Below the pieces are notes generated by a model. The model was not told the DNA's origin. It saw only the letters and a list, made by a program, of their open reading frames with translations, and ran no database searches. A program made the position numbers and the translations under genes. Positions 8,776 to 18,342 of a stretch of DNA of 64,000 nt are shown in pieces. Every line of letters starts with the position of its first letter. Position 1 is the stretch's first letter. Source of the stretch: Mycolicibacterium aromaticivorans JS19b1 = JCM 16368 (lineage in GTDB: Bacteria > Actinomycetota > Actinomycetes > Mycobacteriales > Mycobacteriaceae); NCBI RefSeq assembly GCF_000559085.1, contig NZ_JALN02000001.1, positions 1,302,001 to 1,366,000 of the forward strand, written 5' to 3'.

Positions 8776-9857
8776 ATGTCGGACGAGTAGCGAACGCCGC
8801 AGTCCGGGATGACAACTCCCGGCCACACCCGCGCACCACGCAGGAGTTCGCAGCGCGCGCCGATGTTCGCGCCATCGCCGATGATGGCATCGCGCAGTAA
8901 TGCACGCGGCCCGATCCGGGCGCCGGCGCCGATGATCGACCGCTCCACCACCGAGCCCGCCTCGATGTGCGCCCCGTCGAAGATGACCGCGCCGTCCAGG
9001 CGGACGCCGGGCCCGATCTCGGCGCCGCGGCCCACCACCGTCCCGCCGACCAGGACCGCACCCGGGGACACCGAGGCCCCGTCGTGCACAAGGCTTTCCC
9101 CGCGTCGCCCGCCGAGGGCGGGTGACGGCGCCAGACCCCGGACCAGGTCAGCCGAACCGCGGACGAAGTCCTCCGGTGTGCCCATGTCGCGCCAATAACT
9201 GGAATCGACGTAGCCGCAGACCTTTACCCCGTCGGCCAACAGTGCCGGGAACACCTCACGCTCCACCGACACCTCACGCCCACGTGGGATCTGATCGAGG
9301 ACGTCGCGATTGAAGATATAGGTGCCTGCGTTGATCTGGTCGGACGGCGGGTCTTCGGTCTTCTCGAGGAACGCTTCCACCCGACCGTCGGCGTCGGTGG
9401 GCACACAGCCGAATGCCCGTGGGTCGCTGACGCGCACCAGGTGCAGGGTCAGATCGGCCTGCGACTCGTGGTGGCTGGCCAGCATCTGGCGGAGGTCCAT
9501 GCCGGACAGGACGTCGCCGTTGAACACCATCACGATGTCGTTGCGCAGCTTGGGTATCACATTCGCGATCCCGCCGCCGGTGCCCATCGGGTGATCCTCG
9601 ACGACATACTCGATCTGCAGGCCGAGCTTGGACCCGTCGCCGAATTCGTTCTCAAACGTCGCCGCTTTGAACGACGTGCCGAGGATGACGTGTTCGATGC
9701 CGGCTTCGGCGATGCGGGACAGCAGATGCGTCAGGAACGGCAGCCCCGCGGTCGGCAGCATCGGCTTGGCCGCCGACACCGTCAGCGGCCGTAGCCGGGT
9801 GCCCTTGCCCCCGACCAGCACCACCGCGTCGACCTTCGACGGATCAATTCCACTCAC
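8772..9857 (-). CDS. manC: Mannose-1-phosphate guanylyltransferase (GDP-mannose pyrophosphorylase)
   Basis: A 361-residue nucleotidyltransferase making GDP-mannose from mannose-1-phosphate and GTP. The signature VGGKGTRLRPLT is at residues 15-26 with the conserved Lys at 31; NGDVL follows near residue 115. The C-terminal 110 residues are left-handed beta-helix hexapeptide repeats (VRLDGAVIF, VERSIIGAGARIG). It matches Rv3264c, named manB or manC in different sources. The GTG overlaps the wbbL stop by 4 bases, so it is third in the coupled rmlD-wbbL-manC operon. Confidence 0.92.
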   Translation of the reverse strand: MSGIDPSKVDAVVLVGGKGTRLRPLTVSAAKPMLPTAGLPFLTHLLSRIAEAGIEHVILGTSFKAATFENEFGDGSKLGLQIEYVVEDHPMGTGGGIANVIPKLRNDIVMVFNGDVLSGMDLRQMLASHHESQADLTLHLVRVSDPRAFGCVPTDADGRVEAFLEKTEDPPSDQINAGTYIFNRDVLDQIPRGREVSVEREVFPALLADGVKVCGYVDSSYWRDMGTPEDFVRGSADLVRGLAPSPALGGRRGESLVHDGASVSPGAVLVGGTVVGRGAEIGPGVRLDGAVIFDGAHIEAGSVVERSIIGAGARIGPRALLRDAIIGDGANIGARCELLRGARVWPGVVIPDCGVRYSSDI

Positions 9858-10741
9858 CGGGTCCCCCTGCTTCTCGCCAGCTCGCGACGGGATTTGCGTA
9901 CCGCCGCGCGTGACCTAACCTTCAGCGCGCCCTTCATAGTCCATCGCAACGGCGCACGCCACCAGCCAAAATGCCGATCGGACAAATAAATGTAGGTGCT
10001 TTCGTGATGTGCCCGCAGATTGCTGGCGGGGTCCCGGCCGGTCGAGTGGCCCTTGGCGTGCAGGATCTCCGACGACGGGACGTAGACGTTGAGCCAGCCG
10101 GCCCGGCCCAGCCGGTCACCGAGGTCGACGTCTTCCATGTACATGAAGTAGCGCTCGTCGAACCCGCCGACCTGGTCGAATGCCGCACGCCGGATCAGAA
10201 GGCACGATCCCGACAGCCAGCCCACCGGCCGCTCGGTGGGCTCCAGGTATTCCTGGCGATAGGCCCTGGTCCATGGGTTGGTTTTCCAGACGAAGCCGAC
10301 CACCGCATGCATGCCGCCGCGCACCAGGCTCGGCAGGTGGCGCGCCGACGGGTAAACCGAACCGTCAGGGTCGCGGATCAACGGCCCCAGCGTCGCGGCT
10401 CGGGGCCATCGGTCGGCGGCGGCGAGCAGCTCGTCGATGCTGTTGGGTCCCCACACCACGTCGGGGTTGGCGACGATCACGAACTCGTCGTCGGCGGGAA
10501 CCGTCGCCACACCGCGGTTGGCGGCGCTGCCGTAGCCGAGGTTTCCGCCCGTGCGCACCAGGCGGGTGCCGGGATAGCGCTCCACCGCCTCCTCCGGTGT
10601 CCCGTCGGTGGAACCGTTGTCGGCGAGCACCACCGTCACCGGACGGTCGGTGGCCACCGTCAAGGAGGACAGGAAGCGATCCAGATGTGAGCCCGGGGAG
10701 TAGGTCACCGTCACCACGGTCAGGGGGCGGCTCGACGTCAC
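9854..10741 (-). CDS. wbbL: Rhamnosyltransferase WbbL (arabinogalactan linker)
   Basis: A 295-residue GT2 enzyme that transfers L-rhamnose from dTDP-Rha to GlcNAc-diphosphoryl-decaprenol, making the disaccharide linker that ties arabinogalactan to peptidoglycan. It is essential in mycobacteria. ADNGSTDG lies at residues 40-47, NPDVVWGP near 105, the acceptor-region GWLSGSCLLIRR near 180, and EDVDLGDR is the catalytic-base region. The GTG at 10741 was chosen because it overlaps the rmlD stop (GTGA) and gives the normal family start. Confidence 0.94.
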   Translation of the reverse strand: MTSSRPLTVVTVTYSPGSHLDRFLSSLTVATDRPVTVVLADNGSTDGTPEEAVERYPGTRLVRTGGNLGYGSAANRGVATVPADDEFVIVANPDVVWGPNSIDELLAAADRWPRAATLGPLIRDPDGSVYPSARHLPSLVRGGMHAVVGFVWKTNPWTRAYRQEYLEPTERPVGWLSGSCLLIRRAAFDQVGGFDERYFMYMEDVDLGDRLGRAGWLNVYVPSSEILHAKGHSTGRDPASNLRAHHESTYIYLSDRHFGWWRAPLRWTMKGALKVRSRAAVRKSRRELARSRGTR

Positions 10742-11631
10742 GGCGTAGAGGGTAACTGTCCGCCGGAGACGGGTTCGGCAAGCGCCTCGGCCAGCGCCTC
10801 GCGCCACGGCCTCGGCGGGGTGAGCCCAGCCCGCACCGAGAGCTCCATCGACAGTGCTGAATACGCCGGTCGCGGCGCAGGGCGGCCCGCTTGCGCCGTG
10901 CTGACCGGCCGGATCCGCTGCGGGTCGGCACCGAGTTCGGTGAACACCGCCCGTGCCAGCTCCAGGCGCGTGCACGCGCCCTCGTTGGCGACGTGCAGGA
11001 TCGGCTCCCGAATGCGCCCCTCACCGATCTCGAATATCGCATCGGCGAGGTCTTTGACGTAGGTCGGTGACCCGATCTGGTCGTCGACCGCGTCGGCGGT
11101 CTCGCCGGTGCCTGCCCGCCGACGCATCACCGCCACGAAGTCGGTGCCCGCTGCGCCGGTGTACACCCACGAGGTGCGCACGATGTGGGCGTCGGGCATC
11201 GCGGCCAGTACGGCCACTTCACCGGCGAGCTTGGTGCGTCCGTAGACACCCAGCGGCGCGGCCTCGTCGCCGACGTCATAGGGGTGGCGCTGCCGACCGT
11301 CGACAGGCTCGCCGGAAAAGACGTAGTCGGTAGAGATGTGCACCAGTGGCGCGCCGACGCGGGCGCAGGCGTGCGCGACGTTCTGCGCCCCGGTGGCGTT
11401 GACGGCGTAGGCGGTGTCCCGGTCGGCTTCGGCGGCGTCCACATTGGCAATGGCCGCGCAGTTCACCACCAGGTCCGATGCGGCGATGAACCGCTCGACT
11501 GCGGCGGGGTCGGTGATATCACACTCTTGATGCGTCAATGCGCTGGCCTCGATGCCCCGACGGGCCGCCTCACCTGCGAGAAACGTCCCCACTTGGCCGC
11601 CGGCACCTGTAATCACGATCCTCGCCACCAC
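10738..11631 (-). CDS. rmlD: dTDP-4-dehydrorhamnose reductase
   Basis: A 297-residue short-chain dehydrogenase performing the last step of dTDP-L-rhamnose synthesis and supplying WbbL in the same operon. The Rossmann GAGGQVG is at residues 9-15, STDYVFSG near 100, and YGRTK is the catalytic Tyr-x-x-x-Lys. The GTG at 11631, or the one directly after it at 11628, fits the family N-terminus. A longer reading frame to 11913 runs into the LCP gene and is rejected. It is divergent from the LCP gene, with 67 bases between the starts. Confidence 0.93.
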   Translation of the reverse strand: MVARIVITGAGGQVGTFLAGEAARRGIEASALTHQECDITDPAAVERFIAASDLVVNCAAIANVDAAEADRDTAYAVNATGAQNVAHACARVGAPLVHISTDYVFSGEPVDGRQRHPYDVGDEAAPLGVYGRTKLAGEVAVLAAMPDAHIVRTSWVYTGAAGTDFVAVMRRRAGTGETADAVDDQIGSPTYVKDLADAIFEIGEGRIREPILHVANEGACTRLELARAVFTELGADPQRIRPVSTAQAGRPAPRPAYSALSMELSVRAGLTPPRPWREALAEALAEPVSGGQLPSTP

Positions 11632-11686
11632 AATTACGAGTCTGGCACGCCGGTTTGCGCTACCCGGTATGCGCCCGTCTCGCCAG

Positions 11687-11692
11687 TAGCCT
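11687..11692 (+). promoter_or_regulatory. -10 box TAGCCT of a leaderless LCP transcript
   Basis: TAGCCT ends 6 bases before the ATG at 11699, and no Shine-Dalgarno is present. This is the TANNNT plus 6-9 base geometry of leaderless mycobacterial mRNAs. Inference from spacing only. Confidence 0.5.
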
Positions 11693-11698
11693 GGGCTG

Positions 11699-13195
11699 AT
11701 GCCTGCTGACACCGAAGCACGGACGGGCGCCCAGCGGGTGACCCGGACTGTGCTCGCGTTGATCGCCGTGACCGTGATGGTCAGCACCGGTGTCGCGTGG
11801 GGCAAGATCCGTTCGTTCGAGAACGGCATCTTCCACATCAGCACCTCGGCCCTGGGCGGAGGCGGGCAGGACGGCGCGATCGACATCTTGCTGGTCGGGA
11901 TGGACAGCCGCACCGATGCTCACGGCAACCCGCTGTCCGCAGACGAGCTCGCGACGTTGCACGCCGGCGACGACGTGTCGACGAACACCGACACGATCAT
12001 CCTGGTCCGCATCCCCAACAACGGGAAGTCGGCGACGGCGATCTCGATCCCCCGCGACTCCTATGTCAAGGCGCCAGGACTGGACAAGACGAAAATCAAC
12101 GGCGTCTACGGCCAGGTGAAGCTCGAGAAGATGAAGCAGTTGGTCGAGCAGCAGGGCTTGGATCCGGCCGAGGCCGAACCCAAGGCCGTCGAAGCCGGCC
12201 GCGAAGCGCTCATCAAGACCGTCGCCGACCTGACCGGGGTCACCGTCGACCACTATGCCGAGATCGGCCTACTTGGTTTCTCACTGATCACCGATGCGCT
12301 CGGCGGTGTCAATGTGTGCCTGAAAGATGCCGTCTACGAACCACTCTCCGGTGCCGACTTCCCGGCCGGCTGGCAGAAACTCAACGGACCGCAGGCACTG
12401 AGTTTCGTCCGGCAGCGTCACGACCTCCCCCGCGGTGACCTCGACCGCGTGGTGCGCCAACAGGTTGTGATGGCATCCCTTGCGCACCAGGTGATTTCCG
12501 GAAAGACGCTGACCAGCCCATCGACTCTGAACAAGCTGCAGGACGCCATCCAGCGTTCGGTGGTGCTCTCATCGGGCTGGGACATCATGGATTTCGTCAA
12601 GCAGTTGGAGAACCTCGCGGGCGGCAACGTGGCGTTCGCGACCATCCCCGTGCTCGACGAAGCCGGCTGGAGCGACGACGGCATGCAGTCCGTGGTCCGA
12701 GTCGATCCGTCCCAGGTGCAGGAATGGGTGGCCGGCCTGCTGCACGATCAGGCCGAGGGCAAGACCGAGAAGATCGCCTACTCCCCCGAGCAGACCAAGG
12801 CCGACGTGGTCAACGACACCGACATCAACGGACTTGCCGGTGCCGTGTCAGAAGTGCTCACCGGCAAGGGCTTTGGGGCGGGCGACATCGGCAACAACGA
12901 CAAGGACCATGTGACGCGAAGCCAGGTGCAGGCGGCCAAGGAGGATGACCTGGGCGCGCAGGCGGTCGCCAAGGAGCTGGGCGGTCTGCCGGTGGTGGCC
13001 GACAGTGCAATTCCGGCGGGAACGGTGCGGGTGGTGCTGTCCAGCGATTACACCGGACCGGGCTCGGGCCTGGAGGGTTCGCTGCCGAAGTCGGCAGCCG
13101 TCAGCCAGGCGGCCGGTCAGGCCGGTGACGGTGTGGCTCCCCCGCCGTCGCCCATCATCACCGCGGGGTCCGATGACCCCAAGTGCGTCAACTGA
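11699..13195 (+). CDS. lcp1: LytR-CpsA-Psr (LCP) family cell-wall glycopolymer ligase
   Basis: A 498-residue type II membrane protein with a transmembrane helix at about 16-33. The LCP domain keeps its pyrophosphate-binding residues: GMDSR at 68-71 region, NTDTIILVRI from 97, SIPRDSYV at 116-123, and FVRQRHDLPRGDLDR further on. A LytR_C-type domain occupies the C-terminal quarter. LCP enzymes move the arabinogalactan-linker unit from its lipid carrier to peptidoglycan, and the neighbours rmlD, wbbL and manC make that linker. It matches Rv3267. The next gene begins within its stop codon. Confidence 0.92.
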   Translation: MPADTEARTGAQRVTRTVLALIAVTVMVSTGVAWGKIRSFENGIFHISTSALGGGGQDGAIDILLVGMDSRTDAHGNPLSADELATLHAGDDVSTNTDTIILVRIPNNGKSATAISIPRDSYVKAPGLDKTKINGVYGQVKLEKMKQLVEQQGLDPAEAEPKAVEAGREALIKTVADLTGVTVDHYAEIGLLGFSLITDALGGVNVCLKDAVYEPLSGADFPAGWQKLNGPQALSFVRQRHDLPRGDLDRVVRQQVVMASLAHQVISGKTLTSPSTLNKLQDAIQRSVVLSSGWDIMDFVKQLENLAGGNVAFATIPVLDEAGWSDDGMQSVVRVDPSQVQEWVAGLLHDQAEGKTEKIAYSPEQTKADVVNDTDINGLAGAVSEVLTGKGFGAGDIGNNDKDHVTRSQVQAAKEDDLGAQAVAKELGGLPVVADSAIPAGTVRVVLSSDYTGPGSGLEGSLPKSAAVSQAAGQAGDGVAPPPSPIITAGSDDPKCVN

Positions 13196-13908
13196 TGGCC
13201 AATCTGACTGCTGCCGTTCTGGATCCGCTGCTGCGGGCCGACCCGATGGGTCCGCGGATCACCTACTACGACGACGCGACCGGTGAGCGCATCGAGTGCT
13301 CGACCGTGACGCTGGCCAACTGGGCGGCCAAGACCGCCAACCTGTTGCGCGACGAACTCGGCGCAGGCCCGGGCACCCGGATTGCCGTGCTGTTGCCCGC
13401 GCACTGGCAGACCGCGGCGGTGCTGCTGGGCGTGTGGTGGATCGGTGCCGAGGTCGTGCTGTCCGGAGCGGCAGATCTCGCGCTGTGCACCTCTGACCGG
13501 CTGGACGAGGCCGACGACGCGGTCGCCGGTGGCGAGGTCGCGGTGCTGTCGCTGGATCCGTTCGGCAAGCCGGCGCCCGATCTTCCGATCGGCGTCACCG
13601 ATTACGCGACGGCGGTGCGAGTGCACGGCGACCAATTTTCCGCGGAGCCGCGGCCAGGTCCAGCCCTGGACGGCAGATCAGTCGACGAAGTGCTCTCTGC
13701 CGCTTCCGATTCCGCCGCCGAGGCCGCTCTGACGGCAGGTGACAGGGTGATGTCGTCATTGCCGTGGTCCTCCGCGGACGACGTCATCGCCAACCTGCTC
13801 GCGGTGTTCGTTGCGGGCGCGTCACTGGTCCAGGTGGCCAACCCCGATGCGGCAGCGCTGCAGCGGCGCCGGACGACCGAGAAGGTCACCAAGGATCTGG
13901 CCCACTAG
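13195..13908 (+). CDS. TIGR03089-type conserved mycobacterial protein (Rv3268 family)
   Basis: A 237-residue protein recalling the N-terminal part of AMP-forming acyl-CoA synthetases (ANWAAKTANLLRDELG, VAVLLPAHWQTAAVLLGVWW-like segment), but without an adenylation P-loop or the C-terminal catalytic domain. It is therefore probably not an active ligase. The ATG at 13195 overlaps the LCP stop (TGATG), implying co-expression with the cell-wall ligase. An in-frame ATG 12 bases upstream is possible but lies inside the LCP gene. Function unknown. Confidence 0.82.
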   Translation: MANLTAAVLDPLLRADPMGPRITYYDDATGERIECSTVTLANWAAKTANLLRDELGAGPGTRIAVLLPAHWQTAAVLLGVWWIGAEVVLSGAADLALCTSDRLDEADDAVAGGEVAVLSLDPFGKPAPDLPIGVTDYATAVRVHGDQFSAEPRPGPALDGRSVDEVLSAASDSAAEAALTAGDRVMSSLPWSSADDVIANLLAVFVAGASLVQVANPDAAALQRRRTTEKVTKDLAH

Positions 13909-13911
13909 GCT
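13906..13911 (+). promoter_or_regulatory. -10 box TAGGCT of birA overlapping the preceding stop codon
   Basis: TAGGCT, whose TAG is the stop codon of the preceding gene, ends 7 bases before the GTG at 13919. This fits a leaderless transcript for birA, independent of the LCP operon. Inference from spacing. Confidence 0.45.
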
Positions 13912-13918
13912 CACGGGG

Positions 13919-14704
13919 GTGAGCCGCGTCCCGTTGAATCTCGCGTCCCTGTCCGCACTTCCGGTACGCCGCGTCGACATCGTGGAAACCACCGGCTCCA
14001 CCAACGCCGACCTGCTGGCCCGGCACGCCTCGGGCGAGGACATCCGAGGCGCCGTGCTGCTCGCCGAGCACCAGAGCGCCGGCCGTGGCCGTAATGGCCG
14101 CAGCTGGTCGGCGCCGCCTCGCTCCCAGATCGCCCTGTCGATCGGCGTCGGCGCCGATGGTGTCCCGCCGGAGAGCTGGGGCTGGCTGCCGTTGCTCACC
14201 GGGGTCGCACTCGTCGACGCGGTCAGGGCGACCACCGGTATCGAGGCTGCCGTGAAGTGGCCCAATGACGTCCTGGTGGGGTCCGGCAAGCTCGCCGGCA
14301 TCCTGGCCGAGGTGGCCGCACCCGATCCGGTCATCGTGGTGGGTCTGGGGCTCAACGTCACGCTGACCCCCGACGAGGCACCCGACCCCCGGGCCACCTC
14401 ACTGCAGATATTGGGCGCCGCCCAGCTCGACCGCGACGCGCTGACGGCGGCAATCCTGCGAGAGCTGACCGCCCGCATCGAAAAGTGGCAAACCACACCA
14501 GGACCCGACCCGACCCTCGTCGAGGATTACCGGCGGCATAGCAGCACCCTGGGTAGCCAAGTGCGGGCCATCATGCCCGGTGACCGTGAAATCACCGGCA
14601 CCGCAGTTGATGTCGACTCACTCGGCCGGCTTCGCATCGACACCGGCGCCGAGGTGATGACGGTGTCGGCGGGCGACATCACCCATCTGCGACCCGCCGG
14701 CTAG
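13919..14704 (+). CDS. birA: Biotin-[acetyl-CoA carboxylase] ligase
   Basis: A 261-residue biotin protein ligase. GRGRNGRSW (residues 55-63) is the biotinyl-AMP binding loop and KWPNDVLV near 116-123 carries the catalytic lysine; an SH3-like C-terminal domain follows. There is no N-terminal helix-turn-helix, so it is a group I ligase that does not repress biotin genes. Its likely substrate is AccA3 at 41064-42851 (AMKM site). In M. tuberculosis birA lies beside accD5; here it lies between the Rv3268 homologue and fadE25, over 20 kb from accD5. It is convergent with fadE25, 1 base apart. Confidence 0.93.
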   Translation: MSRVPLNLASLSALPVRRVDIVETTGSTNADLLARHASGEDIRGAVLLAEHQSAGRGRNGRSWSAPPRSQIALSIGVGADGVPPESWGWLPLLTGVALVDAVRATTGIEAAVKWPNDVLVGSGKLAGILAEVAAPDPVIVVGLGLNVTLTPDEAPDPRATSLQILGAAQLDRDALTAAILRELTARIEKWQTTPGPDPTLVEDYRRHSSTLGSQVRAIMPGDREITGTAVDVDSLGRLRIDTGAEVMTVSAGDITHLRPAG

Positions 14705-14705
14705 A

Positions 14706-15866
14706 TCAGCGCAGCAGCGCCCGCGACATCACAACCCGCTGAATCTGGTTGGTGCCCTCATAGATCTGAGTGATCTTGGCGTCACGCATCATTCGCTCGA
14801 CCGGGAAGTCCACGGTGTAACCGGCACCGCCGAAGAGCTGGACAGCATCGGTGGTCACCTCCATGGCGACGTCGGAGGCGAAGCACTTCGACGCTGCCGA
14901 GATGAACCCGAGGTTGGGTTCACCGCGCTCGGCGCGGGCAGCAGCGGAATACACCATCAGCCTGGCCGCTTCGACCTTCATCGCCATGTCGGCCAACATG
15001 AACTGCACGCCCTGGAAATCGGAGATCGAGGTACCGAACTGCTTGCGGTCCTTGGTGTATGCGATCGCGGCGTCCAGCGCGCCCTGCGCGATTCCGACCG
15101 CCTGCGCACCGATCGTCGGGCGGGTGTGGTCAAGGGTGGCGAGCGCGGTCTTGAAGCCGGTGCCCGGCTCGCCGACCATCCGGTCGCCCGGGATACGGCA
15201 GTTCTCGAAGTACAGCTCGGTGGTCGGCGAGCCCTTGATGCCGAGCTTGCGCTCCTTGGGCCCGATCGTGAAGCCCTCGTCGTCGACGTGCACCATGAAC
15301 GCCGAGATACCGTTGGCACCCTTGTCGGGGTCGGTCACCGCCATCACGGTGTACCAGGATGACTTGCCGCCGTTGGTGATCCACGCCTTGGCGCCGTTGA
15401 GGATCCAGTCGTCACCGTCAGCCTTGGCCCGGGTGCGCATCGACGCCGCGTCGCTGCCGGCCTCGCGCTCGGAGAGGGCGTAGGAGGCCATCGCCTCGCC
15501 CGAGGCGATCGACGGCAGCACCTTCTTCTTGAGCTCCTCTGACCCACGCAGGATCAGACCCATCGTGCCCAGCTTGTTGACGGCGGGAATGAGCGACGCC
15601 GATGCGTCGACCCGGGCGACCTCTTCGATGACGATGCACGCCGCCACCGAGTCCGCTCCCTGGCCGCCGTACTCCTCGGGCACGTGGACCGCGTTGAATC
15701 CCGATGCGTTCAGCGCATCCAGCGCCTCCTGCGGGAAGCGCGAGTTCTCATCGCACTCGGCCGCGTACGGCGCGATCTCTTTCTCCGCCAGCGCGCGGAT
15801 CGCGGTCCGCAGCTCGTCATGCTCCTCGGGCAACTTGAATACGTCGAAATCGGGGTTCCCAGCCAT
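14706..15866 (-). CDS. fadE25: Acyl-CoA dehydrogenase FadE25
   Basis: A 386-residue FAD enzyme catalysing alpha-beta desaturation of acyl-CoA. Family signatures are YALSEREAGSDAASM in the middle domain, RKQFGTSISDFQGVQF, and YEGTNQIQRVVMSR at the C-terminus with the Glu usually serving as base. The second of two adjacent start codons (ATG at 15866) sits 5 bases after GGAGG and is preferred. The order fadE25-purE-purK is conserved in mycobacteria, but no metabolic link is evident. Confidence 0.93.
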   Translation of the reverse strand: MAGNPDFDVFKLPEEHDELRTAIRALAEKEIAPYAAECDENSRFPQEALDALNASGFNAVHVPEEYGGQGADSVAACIVIEEVARVDASASLIPAVNKLGTMGLILRGSEELKKKVLPSIASGEAMASYALSEREAGSDAASMRTRAKADGDDWILNGAKAWITNGGKSSWYTVMAVTDPDKGANGISAFMVHVDDEGFTIGPKERKLGIKGSPTTELYFENCRIPGDRMVGEPGTGFKTALATLDHTRPTIGAQAVGIAQGALDAAIAYTKDRKQFGTSISDFQGVQFMLADMAMKVEAARLMVYSAAARAERGEPNLGFISAASKCFASDVAMEVTTDAVQLFGGAGYTVDFPVERMMRDAKITQIYEGTNQIQRVVMSRALLR

Positions 15867-15908
15867 CACAGCCTCCTTGCTACTCGCCGGTAACTTTAAC
15901 TCGGGACC

Positions 15909-16415
15909 TCACTCGCCGAGTAATCGCTCCCGCAAAGCCTTGTCCTTCTCCAGAACCATGGCCTCCAGGTCGTCCTGAAAGCTCTCCATCCGCTTGCGCA
16001 GCGCCGCATCCGACGCCGCCAGAATACGTACCGCCAGCAGCCCGGCATTGCGGGCGCCGCCGATCGACACAGTGGCCACCGGCACGCCCGCCGGCATCTG
16101 CACGATCGACAGCAGCGAATCCAGGCCGTCGAGCTTGGCCAGCGGTACCGGCACGCCGATCACCGGCAGCGCGGTGGCGGAGGCCACCATCCCGGGTAGG
16201 TGAGCCGCCCCACCGGCGCCGGCGATGATCACTTTGATGTCGCGGGCCGCCGCGCCGCGCGCGTAGTCCAGCATGCGTCCCGGGGTGCGGTGCGCCGAAA
16301 CGACACCGACCTCGAACGGCACCTCGAACTCGGCCAGCGCCTCGGCGGCCGCCTCCATGACGGGCCAGTCGCTGTCCGAACCCATGATCAGCCCGACCGC
16401 CGGTTTGTCAGTCAT
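15909..16415 (-). CDS. purE: N5-carboxyaminoimidazole ribonucleotide mutase, class I
   Basis: A 168-residue enzyme converting N5-CAIR to CAIR in purine synthesis. GSDSDW is at residues 11-16; SAHRTP and [11 protein letters not shown] line the active site. The start overlaps the end of purK by 8 bases, so the pair that acts in sequence is translationally coupled. It lies 42 bases upstream of fadE25. Confidence 0.95.
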   Translation of the reverse strand: MTDKPAVGLIMGSDSDWPVMEAAAEALAEFEVPFEVGVVSAHRTPGRMLDYARGAAARDIKVIIAGAGGAAHLPGMVASATALPVIGVPVPLAKLDGLDSLLSIVQMPAGVPVATVSIGGARNAGLLAVRILAASDAALRKRMESFQDDLEAMVLEKDKALRERLLGE

Positions 16416-17625
16416 TGGCGCTGTGCCCGTCCCATCCATCCGTCCACTCCGCGTGTGACAACCAGTGTGCCGCCCGTTCCGCGCGTTCCCGTACCCGGTC
16501 CACGTCACCAGGCGCCACTCCGACGATGTTGACGTGACCCACCTTGCGACCAGGCCGTTCAGCCTTGCCGTAGAGGTGGACCTTCGCCTCCGGAATCCGG
16601 CCGAACAAGTGGTGCAGCCGCTCGTCGACGCTCATCGCCGGAGCCGCCGGCGCGCCCAACACGTTGGCCATCACCGTCACCGGCGCGATCGGCCGGGTGT
16701 CGCCAAGCGGATAGTCCAGGACCGCCCGGACGTGCTGTTCGAACTGGCTGGTCACCGCCCCGTCCATGGTCCAGTGCCCGGAGTTGTGCGGCCGCATCGC
16801 GAGCTCGTTGACCAGCAGCGTGCCATCGGTCGTCTCGAACAATTCGACGGCCAGCACCCCGACCACGCCCAGCTCACCGGCCAGCCGCAGACCCAGCTGC
16901 TCGGCTTCGGCGGCCAGGTCCTCGGACAACCCCGGCGCGGGTGCGACGACCGTGACGCAGATGCCGTCACGCTGCACGGTTTCCACGATCGGCCACGCCG
17001 CACCCTGACCGAACGGGGAGCGCGCCACCAGCGCCGCGAGCTCGCGACGCATCGACACGCGCTCCTCGAGCAGCACCGGAACGCCGTCGGCCAGGTATCC
17101 CGCGACCGCCTCCCGGGCGTGGGCACGATCACGGGCCAACACCACGCCGCGGCCGTCGTAACCCCCGCGCACGGTCTTGATCACCACCGGACCGCCCACG
17201 GCAGCGGCGAACGCGTCGACGTCGTCGACACCAGAGACTGCGGTGAATCGCGGGATTGGTGCGCCCAGATCCGCCAGCTTGCGCCGCATCACCAGCTTGT
17301 CCTGGGCGTGCACCAGGGCTTCGGGCGGCGGCGCCACGGTGACACCCTCGGCGACCAGCGTGTCCAGCAGCTCGGTGGGCACGTGCTCGTGGTCGAACGT
17401 CAGCGCCGACGCACCTGCGGCCGCGCGACGCAGCGCCTCGAGGTCGGTGTGGGCACCGATGACGACGTCGGGGGTCACCTGAGCGGCGGGGTCGTCGGGA
17501 CTGACCGCCAGGACCCGCAGACTCTGTCCGAGGGCGATCGCCGCCTGGTGGGTCATCCTGGCCAGCTGCCCGCCGCCGACCATGGCGACGACAGGGGGTG
17601 TGGGACGCTTCGACACGGCCATCAT
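16408..17625 (-). CDS. purK: N5-carboxyaminoimidazole ribonucleotide synthetase
   Basis: A 405-residue ATP-grasp enzyme making N5-CAIR from AIR, bicarbonate and ATP. An N-terminal GGGQLARM nucleotide-binding segment, [12 protein letters not shown] of the ATP-grasp, [24 protein letters not shown] with metal ligands, and a C-terminal barrel are all present. Two consecutive ATGs (17625, 17622) are possible starts; the much longer open frame upstream overlaps the divergent GtrA gene and is discarded. It is divergent from the GtrA gene, 57 bases apart. Confidence 0.94.
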   Translation of the reverse strand: MMAVSKRPTPPVVAMVGGGQLARMTHQAAIALGQSLRVLAVSPDDPAAQVTPDVVIGAHTDLEALRRAAAGASALTFDHEHVPTELLDTLVAEGVTVAPPPEALVHAQDKLVMRRKLADLGAPIPRFTAVSGVDDVDAFAAAVGGPVVIKTVRGGYDGRGVVLARDRAHAREAVAGYLADGVPVLLEERVSMRRELAALVARSPFGQGAAWPIVETVQRDGICVTVVAPAPGLSEDLAAEAEQLGLRLAGELGVVGVLAVELFETTDGTLLVNELAMRPHNSGHWTMDGAVTSQFEQHVRAVLDYPLGDTRPIAPVTVMANVLGAPAAPAMSVDERLHHLFGRIPEAKVHLYGKAERPGRKVGHVNIVGVAPGDVDRVRERAERAAHWLSHAEWTDGWDGHSAND

Positions 17626-17682
17626 GGTGTCAGACCTGCGCGAGTACGCACACCTGCGGTGACTTCCGTAGACTTGATCCTT

Positions 17683-18342
17683 GTGTCTTTTGCTGATGCC
17701 ACCATCGCTCGGCTGCCCCGACCGATCCGGCCCTTCGCCGAGCGGCATCACGAGCTGATCAAGTTCGCGATCGTCGGCGCAACGACGTTCATCATCGACT
17801 CCGCGATCTTCTACACGCTGAAGCTCACGATCCTCGAGCCCAAGCCGGTCACCGCCAAGGTGATCGCGGGCATCGTCGCGGTGATCGCCTCGTACGTACT
17901 GAACCGCGAGTGGAGCTTCCGCCACCGCGGCGGCCGGGAGCGTCACCACGAGGCGTTGCTGTTTTTCGGGGTCAGCGGCGTCGGCGTGCTGCTGAGCATG
18001 GCCCCGTTGTGGTTCTCCAGTTACGTGCTGGAGCTGCGGGTGCCGCACGTCTCACTGACCAACGAGAACATCGCGGACTTCGTCTCCGCCTACGTGCTGG
18101 GCAACCTGCTGCAGATGGCGTTCCGGTTCTGGGCGTTCCGACGCTGGGTCTTCCCCGACGAGTTCGGCCCCAGCCACGACAAGGGACTGGAATCCACCCT
18201 CACCGGCGGCGGTTTCGCCGAGGCGATGGAGGACGAGTACGAAGCGGGCGCCACCGTCACGCCGCTGCGACGCAGGCGCGCCAGAAATCAGGAGCGTCAG
18301 CTGGGCGACTCTTCAGAGCCCAAAGTGTCGAAGACTTCGTGA
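17683..18342 (+). CDS. GtrA-family membrane protein (Rv3277 family)
   Basis: A 219-residue protein with a four-helix GtrA fold: LIKFAIVGATTFIIDSAIFY, a second helix near 63-80 ending in SYVLNREWSFR (the hallmark N-R-x-[WF]-x-F), and helices near 90-110 and 135-155. GtrA proteins are thought to move or present polyprenyl-linked sugars. The C-terminal 60 residues are charged and cytosolic. The GTG is preceded by TAGACT 8 bases upstream (17669-17674) and no Shine-Dalgarno, fitting a leaderless mRNA. Its last 46 bases overlap the convergent PH-domain gene. Confidence 0.85.
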   Translation: MSFADATIARLPRPIRPFAERHHELIKFAIVGATTFIIDSAIFYTLKLTILEPKPVTAKVIAGIVAVIASYVLNREWSFRHRGGRERHHEALLFFGVSGVGVLLSMAPLWFSSYVLELRVPHVSLTNENIADFVSAYVLGNLLQMAFRFWAFRRWVFPDEFGPSHDKGLESTLTGGGFAEAMEDEYEAGATVTPLRRRRARNQERQLGDSSEPKVSKTS

